In this document: one piece after another, positions 39,025 to 45,110 of the stretch | How the letters are laid out: each line of letters opens with the position of its first letter | Numbering within the stretch: position 1 is the stretch's first letter | Assembly: GCF_012911925.1 (NCBI RefSeq) | Contig: NZ_JAAXKY010000049.1 | Span: forward strand, 1 to 45,110 | Reading direction: 5' to 3' | Origin: Pseudonocardia xinjiangensis | Lineage (GTDB): Bacteria; Actinomycetota; Actinomycetes; Mycobacteriales; Pseudonocardiaceae | Length of the DNA stretch: 45,110 nucleotides | Made by a program: the position numbers and the translations under genes | The notes under the pieces: model-generated | Seen by the model: only the letters and a program-made list of their open reading frames with translations | Told to the model about the DNA's origin: nothing | Databases searched by the model: none

Positions 39025-39639
39025 ATGTCGCGGTCGAGATGGGCCGATACCGCTCTTTTCCTCCGCGAGTTCGTGCGTCATCCCCTGAACACCGCGTCGG
39101 TGACACCCAGCTCACCCGCGCTCGCCGCCGCGATGACGGCGCCACTGCCCCGCGCCGGGGACCCCGTGGTGGTGGAGCTCGGTCCGGGCACCGGCGCGTT
39201 CACCCGCGCGATCCAGGAACACACCGGCGGGCGGGGCAGGCACATCGCTGTGGAGCTCAACCCGGGCTGGGCGCAGCTGCTCGAACACCGCCATCCGGGC
39301 GTCGACGTCGTGCTCGCCGACGCCCGTGAGCTGCCCGCACTGCTCGCCGACCGCGGCATCACCACGGTCGACGCGGTGGTCAGTGGGCTGCCCTGGGTGG
39401 CCTACGCACCCGGCCCCGACGGGCGCGGGCTGCACTCGGTGATCGTCGACGCGCTCGGCCCCGACGGCGTCTTCACCCAGTTCGGCTACACGTGGACGCG
39501 CTGGGCTCCGCCAGCCCGGCGCCAGCTCGCCGACCTCCGCGCGCACTTCGCCGACGTCGTGATCAGCCCGGCGGTGTGGCGCAACCTGCCGCCCGCCGTG
39601 GTCTACGAGGCCCGCGGACCGCGGCAGCCCTCCCGCTGA
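39025..39639 (+). CDS. SAM-dependent methyltransferase, phospholipid N-methyltransferase (PmtA)-like
   Basis: 204-residue class I methyltransferase. The N-terminal FLREFVRHPLNTASVTPSSPALAAAM matches the amphipathic segment seen in PmtA-type phosphatidylethanolamine N-methyltransferases, which share a fold with KsgA-type RNA dimethylases. Motif I is VVELGPGTGAFTRAI, motif II IAVELNPGWAQLL, and VVSGLPWVAYAP takes the place of the NLPY/GLPW catalytic loop. QFGYTW and a short C-terminal strand pair complete the fold. The substrate is probably a lipid head group or small molecule, not proven. The start is set by the leaderless geometry. Confidence 0.8.
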   Translation: MSRSRWADTALFLREFVRHPLNTASVTPSSPALAAAMTAPLPRAGDPVVVELGPGTGAFTRAIQEHTGGRGRHIAVELNPGWAQLLEHRHPGVDVVLADARELPALLADRGITTVDAVVSGLPWVAYAPGPDGRGLHSVIVDALGPDGVFTQFGYTWTRWAPPARRQLADLRAHFADVVISPAVWRNLPPAVVYEARGPRQPSR

Positions 39640-39667
39640 CCGGGGAGCGGGTGGGCGCCGCAGCGGG

Positions 39668-40564
39668 TCAGAGATGCGGCTGCACCAGCTCGACGTAGCG
39701 GCGGGCGAGAGTGGCGACCACCTGCTCCCCCGGTGCCGCCCACACGTCGGCGTGGAAGATCTCCACCTCGACGTCTCCCGCGTACCCGGCGGCCGCGACC
39801 GCGCGGGTGAAGGCGGGGAAGTCGACGTGGCCGTCGCCCATCATCCCGCGGGCCAACAGCGTGTCGGCGGGCAGCGGGGTGATCCAGTCGCAGACCTGGT
39901 AGCTGACGATCCGCTCCCCCGCCCGGGCGATCTGGGCGTGCACGCCCGGCTCCCACCACAGGTGGAAGGTGTCGACGACGACGCCCACCTCGTGGGGCGC
40001 GAACGCCTCGGCGATGTCGAGCGCCTGGGCCAGCGTGGAGACGACCCCGCGGTCGGCGGCGTAGATCGGGTTCATCGGTTCGATGCCGAGGGTGACGCCG
40101 CGGTCGGCGGCGTGCGGCACCAGCGCCGCGATCGCCTCGGCCGCCCGCGCCCTGGCCCCGGCGAGGTCCTTGTCACCCGGTGGCAGGCCACCCGGGACGA
40201 GGACCAGCGCGCGGGTGCCGAGCGCCGCGGCCTCGTCGATGGCCCGCCGGTTGTCGTCGTGGGCGGCGATGCGGGCCGCCGGGTCGGACGCGGTGAAGAA
40301 CCCGCCGCGGCACAGCGACGAGACCCGCAACCCGGCGTCGTCGACCCAGCGGCGGGCGACGCCGACGCCGACCTCCGCCACCGGTTCACGCCAGAGCCCG
40401 ATCGCGGGAAGACCGGCGGCGACGGCCCCGTCGACCGCCTCACGGAGGCTCCAGTGCGCCGTGGTGCGCTGGTTGAGCGACAGGCGGGCCAGCCGCCGGT
40501 CGCCCGGTCCCGGCGTGCCGACGCGGGCGGGGGCGCCGCTGGGGACGTCGAGAACCGCCGTCAC
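39668..40564 (-). CDS. Sugar phosphate isomerase/epimerase (xylose-isomerase-like TIM barrel)
   Basis: 298-residue AP-endonuclease-2/IolE-like TIM barrel. It should isomerise or epimerise a sugar or keto-sugar with a divalent metal. Probable metal residues: E in LGIEPMNPIYA, D/H in VGVVVDTFHLWWEP, and E in DVEVEIFHADVWA. An early Arg/Gly-rich leader precedes LSLNQRTTAHWSLREAVDGAVAAGLPAIGLWREP. ATG at 40564 forms an ATGA overlap with the stop of the DUF993 gene, so it is the third gene of a tightly coupled operon with a Gfo/Idh/MocA oxidoreductase. Confidence 0.83.
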   Translation of the reverse strand: MTAVLDVPSGAPARVGTPGPGDRRLARLSLNQRTTAHWSLREAVDGAVAAGLPAIGLWREPVAEVGVGVARRWVDDAGLRVSSLCRGGFFTASDPAARIAAHDDNRRAIDEAAALGTRALVLVPGGLPPGDKDLAGARARAAEAIAALVPHAADRGVTLGIEPMNPIYAADRGVVSTLAQALDIAEAFAPHEVGVVVDTFHLWWEPGVHAQIARAGERIVSYQVCDWITPLPADTLLARGMMGDGHVDFPAFTRAVAAAGYAGDVEVEIFHADVWAAPGEQVVATLARRYVELVQPHL

Positions 40565-41754
40565 CGGGCCGCCCCTGCCACCGCGAGCAGCCCCCGGAAC
40601 CGCTCCGCCGCACGCTCCGGGTCGGGCAGCAGCCGGGCCGTGTTGGCCAGCGCGAAGGCCTCGCTCAGGTGCACGACCGAGCGTGCCGACTGCAGGCCAC
40701 CGACCATCGTGAACCCGGGCTGGTGGCCGCTGAGCCAGGCCAGGAACGCGATGCCGGTCTTGTAGTAGAAGGTCGGCGCGGCGAAGACGTGACGCGACAG
40801 CGCCAGGGTGGGTGCGAGCTCGGCGTCGTAGCGGGCCAGGTCGCCGTCGTCGAGCGCGGCCAGCGCCGCCGACGCGGCCGGGGCGATGGCGGCGAACGCC
40901 CCCAGCAGCGCGTCCGAGTGCTGGTCGCCGTCGCCGCGGATCAGCTCCGGGTAGTTGAAGTCGTCGCCCGTGTAGAGCCGCACACCGGCCGGGAGCGCGG
41001 CGCGCAACCCGATCTCGTGTTCGGCCGACAGCAGCGACACCTTGACCCCGTCGACCTTCGCCGCGTGCGCCGACACGAGCCGCAGGAACGTCTCGGTGGC
41101 CGCTGGGATGTCGGTGGAGCCCCAGTAGCCGCGCAGCTGCGGGTCGAACGCCTCGCCGAGCCAGTGCAGGATCACCGGTTCCCGCACCTGGCGCAGCAGC
41201 TCGTCGTAGACGCGCAGGTAGTCGTCCGGTCCGGCCGCGACGGCCGCGAGCTGGCGCGACGCCATGAGGATCACCTGGGCGCCCGTGCCCTCCACGAACT
41301 CGACCTGCTCGCCGTAGGCGGCGAGCACGTCGTCGACCGACACCAGATCGGTGCGGTGGTCGGTGCCGGCCCCGGCCGCGATGCGGGCGTCGTGCGCCCT
41401 CGCCTGCTCGCTACTGCGCGTCACCAGTTCCTGGACGGCCACCCAGTCGAGGCCCATGTTCCGCTGCGCCGTGTCCATCGCCTCGGCGACGCCCAGGCCG
41501 TAGGAGAACAGGTGGCGGCGGAACGCGAGCGTGGCGTCCCAGTCGACGGCCGCCGGGGCACCGGGCACGTTCTCGCCCCACGGGTCGGCCGCGACGTGCG
41601 CGGCGGCGAACGCCACCCGGCTGCGGTACGGCCCGGGGTGCTCGGCCCACTCCCGGGGCTCGGCCAGCTCCACGGTGCGCCACCCGCCCCCCGCGACGGG
41701 CAGGTCGATCCGCGCTCCGGTGAGCGGCACCTCCCGCTCGGTCAGGCTGGTCAT
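40561..41754 (-). CDS. DUF993 family protein (dihydrodipicolinate synthase/aldolase-like TIM barrel)
   Basis: 397 residues. After an unusual beta-rich N-terminus (VPLTGARIDLPVAGGGWRTVEL), the barrel carries FVEGTGAQVILMASRQLAAVAAGPDDYLRVYDELLRQVREPVILHWLGEAFDPQLRGYWGS, the VDGVKVSLL strand where the Schiff-base lysine of the aldolase superfamily would sit (VKVS), and RLYTGDDFNYPELI. It is probably a retro-aldol or hydro-lyase step on a keto-sugar acid. ATG at 41754 overlaps the upstream Gfo/Idh/MocA stop (ATGA), and its own stop overlaps the isomerase start, so all three are translationally coupled. No characterised pathway with this exact trio is known to me. Confidence 0.78.
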   Translation of the reverse strand: MTSLTEREVPLTGARIDLPVAGGGWRTVELAEPREWAEHPGPYRSRVAFAAAHVAADPWGENVPGAPAAVDWDATLAFRRHLFSYGLGVAEAMDTAQRNMGLDWVAVQELVTRSSEQARAHDARIAAGAGTDHRTDLVSVDDVLAAYGEQVEFVEGTGAQVILMASRQLAAVAAGPDDYLRVYDELLRQVREPVILHWLGEAFDPQLRGYWGSTDIPAATETFLRLVSAHAAKVDGVKVSLLSAEHEIGLRAALPAGVRLYTGDDFNYPELIRGDGDQHSDALLGAFAAIAPAASAALAALDDGDLARYDAELAPTLALSRHVFAAPTFYYKTGIAFLAWLSGHQPGFTMVGGLQSARSVVHLSEAFALANTARLLPDPERAAERFRGLLAVAGAAR

Positions 41755-42902
41755 GCCGGGCCGCCCGCGAGCTGCACCCGGACCCCCTCGTCCGACGACC
41801 GCAGCGCCGCGTCCACCAGACGCAGGCCGCGCACCCCGCTCATGAAGTCGTAGGGGTGCGTCCGTCCCGCGTCGACGTCGAGCAGGTAGCGCTCCCACTG
41901 CGCGCGGAAGCCGTTGGTGAACTCCTGGTTGTCAGGCGCCTCCTCCCACTGCCCGCGGAAGTCCTGGTCGGTGGGCACGTCGGGGTTCCACACCGGCTTC
42001 GGGGTGCGCACCCGCGGCTGGATGCGGCAGCCGAAGAGGCCCGCGACGGCCGAGCCGTGCGTGCCGTCCACCTGGAACTCGACGAGCTCCTTGCGGTCCA
42101 CCCGCACCGCCCAGGACGAGTTGATCTGGGCGATGACGCCGCCGGCCAGCTCGAAGATCCCGTACGCCGCGTCGTCGGCGGTGGCCTCGTAGGTGTTGCC
42201 CTGCTCGTCCCAGCGCTGGGGGATGTGCGTGACGGACCTGGTCATCACCGCCTCGACGCCGCCGAAGAGGTGCTCCAGCACGTAGTTCCAGTGGCAGTAC
42301 ATGTCGAGCGTGATCCCGCCGCCGTCCTCGGCGCGGTAGTTCCAGCTCGGCCGCTGCGCGGGCAGCAGGTCACCCTCGAAGACCCAGTAGCCGAACTCAC
42401 CACGCACCGACAGGATCCGGCCGAAGAACCCCGAGTCGATCAGCCGCTTCAGCTTGATCAGGCCGGGCAGGTAGATCTTGTCGTGCACCACCCCGTCGAC
42501 GATCCCCGCGGCCCGGGCCGCCTCGACGAGCTCCATCCCCTCCTCGACCGACTCGGCGAGGGGCTTCTCCGTGTAGACGTGCTTGCCGGCGGCGATCGCC
42601 CGCAGGATCGCCTTCTTGCGCTCGCTGGTGACCTGGGAGTCGAAGTAGACCGACGCCCCGTCCTCGGCCAGCGCGGCGTCGAGGTCGGTGTGGAACAGCT
42701 CGATGTCGTGGCGGCGGGCGATGTCGGCCAGCTTGTCGCGGCTGCGTCCCACCAACACCGGCTCGATCTGCAGCCGGGTGCCGTCGGGTCGCAGGACCCC
42801 GCCGTCGTCGCGGATCGCGAGCACGGAGCGTAGGAGGTGCTGGCGGTACCCCATCCGCCCCGTCACGCCGTTCATCACGATGCGAACGGTGGGTCCTGAC
42901 AT
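41751..42902 (-). CDS. Gfo/Idh/MocA family NAD(P)-dependent oxidoreductase
   Basis: 383 residues. N-terminal Rossmann fold VRIVMNGVTGRMGYRQHLLRSVL, an unusual GxTGRMG nucleotide loop; the signature EKP in GKHVYTEKPLAESVEEGMELVEAA; then a C-terminal beta-sheet domain with GGGITLDMYCHWNYVLEHLFGG, where the D and H supply the catalytic pair. The family oxidises or reduces sugars and inositols. It is the first gene of the three-gene operon, and a LacI-type operator overlaps its predicted start of transcription. ATG at 42902 has only a weak SD (AGGTAG). Confidence 0.87.
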   Translation of the reverse strand: MSGPTVRIVMNGVTGRMGYRQHLLRSVLAIRDDGGVLRPDGTRLQIEPVLVGRSRDKLADIARRHDIELFHTDLDAALAEDGASVYFDSQVTSERKKAILRAIAAGKHVYTEKPLAESVEEGMELVEAARAAGIVDGVVHDKIYLPGLIKLKRLIDSGFFGRILSVRGEFGYWVFEGDLLPAQRPSWNYRAEDGGGITLDMYCHWNYVLEHLFGGVEAVMTRSVTHIPQRWDEQGNTYEATADDAAYGIFELAGGVIAQINSSWAVRVDRKELVEFQVDGTHGSAVAGLFGCRIQPRVRTPKPVWNPDVPTDQDFRGQWEEAPDNQEFTNGFRAQWERYLLDVDAGRTHPYDFMSGVRGLRLVDAALRSSDEGVRVQLAGGPA

Positions 42903-42962
42903 GGGTCTACCTGCTCTCTCCGGGTTCGGCTGCGAACCGTCCGGCGTGGTCGGAACGAGGAG

Positions 42963-43005
42963 TAAGCGCTTTCCGAGAATAGGCCGGACGTTGAGGCAGC
43001 GGCAA
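42963..43005 (-). promoter_or_regulatory. Promoter with LacI-family operator for the sugar operon
   Basis: On the minus strand: -35 TTGCCG (43005-43000), 18 nt, -10 TATTCT (42981-42976). The expected start near 42969 lies inside GGAAAGCGCTTA (42974-42963), whose core AAGCGCTT is the classical LacI/GalR centre. A bound repressor would block initiation. No lacI-type gene lies in the window. Confidence 0.55.
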
Positions 43006-43078
43006 GGCCAACGCTGTGACCACTGCGGACGGTGTTTGTGCCGCCCCGCCTGTAGGCCGTTCAGGTGGGGCTGCCAAT

Positions 43079-44767
43079 GTGACCCGAGTGCGTCTCGTCT
43101 TCCGCTCCGACGATCATGAGGAGTACTCCGCCGTCCGCGATCGCCTGCGACTGCACATCGTCGCCTGGGCTCGACGGCGCGGCATCGAGGCGGAACCGTC
43201 ACTCGTCGCCGCGGCACTCGACCACAAGCACAGCGTCGACGGCCGCCTCGGCCACTGGACCCGCGAGCACGTGGCCGACGCGCTGGCCGTGTGGTTCCCC
43301 CGCACGGTCGCGCTCCTGGAGGACGACCGGGACGCCGTCCCCACCGCCCTGCACGCCCTGATCGGATTCCTCGCCGACCACGACTGGCTCGACTCCCGCT
43401 CCGCCCCCGCCGACGAGCTGCACGCACAGGTCACCGACTCCACGCCGGCCCTGTACGACGCCCTCGACGACGAGCGCAACCACGACCTCGGCACGTTCTG
43501 GGCCGTGCAGATGCTGCGCCACGGTGTCGCGACGGCCGACCCCGCCGCCGTCGCCCGTTTCCTGTCGCAGGTGCACGCGGGCGAGCTGGCGATCGACCGG
43601 GCCGCGCTGGACGAGATCCGGCGCCGCCAGGAGAACGAGACCACCGAACCGCCCCGTCCCGAGCTGCCGCCCGTGCTCCTGCCCGGAGCCGCCCAGATGC
43701 TCGCGGCCGCCGACTCCAGCGTCGCGCTCGCCCGCCTGCGCGCCTTCACCCGCTGGGTGCGGGCGGGGCGCGCGGTCACCCGCGAGGGCAGGCTGCTGCT
43801 CGCCGACGCCCGCGCGGTGGCGGACGCTCTGGACCTGGATCACTTCAGCCGCGACCGCGCGCGCACCAGCGACGACCTCCCGGAGATCACCCTGCTGCTG
43901 CACTGGGCACGGCAGGCCCGGCTCGTGCGTGTCGTCCACGGGCGGCTGGTGCAGGTCAAGAGCGCGGCCCCGCTGCTGAGCCGGCCGATCGAGCTGTGGA
44001 AGCGCGCGTTCGAGGCGGTCGGAGGCATCGGCGAGCACTTCGGGGGCAGCAACGTCTTCGGCGCGCCGTCGCTGTTCGGGATGAGCCTCGGCGAGGCCTT
44101 CCCGATCCTGCTGTTCCAGCTCTACTCCGCAGGCGGCGAACCGATCCCGGTGGAGCTGTTCCACCGCGCCGTGCGCGACACCGTGAACGAGCGGATGGGC
44201 TGCGTCGTCGACGACCTCGCCGGCGACGTCGAGCACCGGCTGTGGCGCCGCGACGTCACCGCGCTGCTGGACGCGCTGGAGCTGCTCGGCGCCGTCCACC
44301 TGTCGGAGAGCCTCGACGGCGACAACCAGGAAGAGCTGATCGCCCTCGCCGGCCGCGACGACCCCGACCCCACCCTGGTCTCGCTCACGCCGCTCGGGGT
44401 CTGGGCCGTGCAGGAGATGCTCACCGACCAGGGTGTCCACGCGCCGCTGGTCGGAGAGCTCGCCGACGAGGACATCGAGTACGTCTGCGTGCGTTGCAGC
44501 GGCCTGCGCCCCGAGATCGTCGAGGCCGAGCTGACCGCCTGGGTACGGGCCCGCAGCGGACGCGCGGCGGCCCAGGAGATCATGCGCTACCTGCAGCGGG
44601 TCGAGGATCCCGCCCACCGGGACCTGGCCCTGTTCGCCCTGTCCCGGGCCGGCGCCCCCGGGCGGGAGGCGGCCCGCTGGCGCGGCCGCCCCGCCGTGGC
44701 GCTGCGGGCCCCCTCCACGGGCGCCCAGCCGCGCGTCGAGTGCGACGCCCGGGCCCGCCGGCCCTGA
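43079..44767 (+). CDS. Large conserved-looking protein of unknown function
   Basis: 562 residues; family not recognised. Largely helical, with a hydrophilic N-terminal third (VRLVFRSDDHEEYSAVRDRLRLHIVAWARRRGIE), a central winged-helix-like stretch (SDDLPEITLLLHWARQARLVRVVHGRLVQVKSAAPLLSRP) and a second helical domain ending LGVWAVQEMLTDQGVHAPLVGELAD. A CVRCSGL pair follows, then repeat-like helices (AQEIMRYLQRVEDPAHRDLALFALSRAG) reminiscent of HEAT units. The C-terminal 40 residues are Arg/Ala/Pro-rich and probably disordered. No membrane segment. GTG at 43079 was chosen: AGGTGGGG lies 8 nt upstream. Divergent from the sugar operon. Confidence 0.65.
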   Translation: MTRVRLVFRSDDHEEYSAVRDRLRLHIVAWARRRGIEAEPSLVAAALDHKHSVDGRLGHWTREHVADALAVWFPRTVALLEDDRDAVPTALHALIGFLADHDWLDSRSAPADELHAQVTDSTPALYDALDDERNHDLGTFWAVQMLRHGVATADPAAVARFLSQVHAGELAIDRAALDEIRRRQENETTEPPRPELPPVLLPGAAQMLAAADSSVALARLRAFTRWVRAGRAVTREGRLLLADARAVADALDLDHFSRDRARTSDDLPEITLLLHWARQARLVRVVHGRLVQVKSAAPLLSRPIELWKRAFEAVGGIGEHFGGSNVFGAPSLFGMSLGEAFPILLFQLYSAGGEPIPVELFHRAVRDTVNERMGCVVDDLAGDVEHRLWRRDVTALLDALELLGAVHLSESLDGDNQEELIALAGRDDPDPTLVSLTPLGVWAVQEMLTDQGVHAPLVGELADEDIEYVCVRCSGLRPEIVEAELTAWVRARSGRAAAQEIMRYLQRVEDPAHRDLALFALSRAGAPGREAARWRGRPAVALRAPSTGAQPRVECDARARRP

Positions 44768-44881
44768 CCACTGCTCCATTTGGGGGATGCTCGGTACCTG
44801 TCCGTTACGTCAGGGTCGCTCGGCGCGAGTACGGATCGGGTGGTGGCCGCCGCCCGTCCGCACGGAGGAAAGAGCAGCGGG

Positions 44882-45110
44882 ATGGCCGACCCCTACGCGA
44901 GCTGGTCCGGAGCACCCAAGCAGTGGATCGTCGTCCCGGCGCAGCGCCGCTCGTCGCCGACGCTCGGCCCGGTCTTCCCGCCGGCCCCACCCCGCCGCAT
45001 CCGGGGCGGCGGGATCGCGAGCTTCGCCGTGGCCGCCGTCCTGCTCACCTTCAGCGGCCCGAACACCTCGGTGGCCGACCTGGACGGCCCCTCCCCGGCC
45101 AACCCGGTCC
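44882..45110 (+). CDS. N-terminal part of a single-pass membrane or exported protein (cut by window end)
   Basis: 76 codons visible from ATG 44882, which has GGAGGAAAG 8-9 nt upstream. A Pro/Arg-rich cytosolic segment (QRRSSPTLGPVFPPAPPRRIRGGG) is followed by one hydrophobic helix (IASFAVAAVLLTFSG), so the rest probably faces outside. The family cannot be named from this fragment. The 114 bp upstream contain TACGGAT at 44830 but no clear regulatory element. Confidence 0.55.
   Translation, partial: MADPYASWSGAPKQWIVVPAQRRSSPTLGPVFPPAPPRRIRGGGIASFAVAAVLLTFSGPNTSVADLDGPSPANPV

Overview
The window is high-GC actinobacterial chromosome. Evidence: GTG and TTG starts are frequent, and there are mycothiol-type and F420/FMN-type enzyme families. 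An ideR-galE neighbourhood with sthA close by matches Corynebacteriales/Pseudonocardiales gene order, and SCO5389-like and PAC2 proteins are present. A Pseudonocardia-like organism is my best guess; this is an inference from gene content, not a database match. I saw no tRNA, rRNA, CRISPR array, transposase, integrase or phage gene. It reads as core chromosome with accessory catabolic operons.

Layout. (1) 1-1745: a GCS2-type glutamate-cysteine ligase (C-terminus cut by the window edge) is divergent from a YdjA-like nitroreductase, with an IdeR/DtxR-like iron box between them. (2) 1765-8568, all minus: an orphan molybdenum hydroxylase large subunit, a class C beta-lactamase-like hydrolase, a fumarylpyruvate hydrolase/maleylpyruvate isomerase pair (gentisate type) and a short RNB ribonuclease. 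(3) 8759-14390: class I fumarase facing a coupled AcuC deacetylase and Pat-like acetyltransferase pair. (4) 14428-20936: mercaptopyruvate sulfurtransferase, IdeR, GalE, a DUF4192 protein, the SthA transhydrogenase and an M23 peptidase. (5) 21458-26767: an Ala/Arg-rich helical protein, oxidoreductase, PPOX, tautomerase, YkvA/DUF1232, a lipoprotein, a 54-aa membrane protein and a PadR regulator. (6) 26848-31376: SCO5389-like protein, ParA/CooC-like ATPase, MFS transporter, PAC2 and DUF4262. (7) 31424-34820: an AceE/MdeB-like 2-oxoacid dehydrogenase E1 divergent from an Lrp/AsnC regulator, then a second PPOX protein. (8) 35044-39639: BCCT transporter, quinone oxidoreductase, MBL hydrolase, a 102-aa protein and a methyltransferase. 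(9) 39668-42902: a three-gene sugar-type operon (Gfo/Idh/MocA, DUF993 aldolase-like, xylose-isomerase-like) joined by ATGA overlaps behind a LacI-type operator. (10) 43079-45110: a large uncharacterised protein and the start of a membrane protein.

Standing out: two copies of a hairpin-within-hairpin repeat at convergent gene ends; a run of genes whose start codon lies 6-7 nt after a TANNNT hexamer, most often TACGGT, implying leaderless mRNAs; two tiny upstream ORFs; and several operator-like palindromes that tie regulators to neighbouring genes. No single unmistakable new defence or biosynthetic system is visible. The best candidates for undescribed biology are the sugar operon, the repeat family and the iron-box gene pair.
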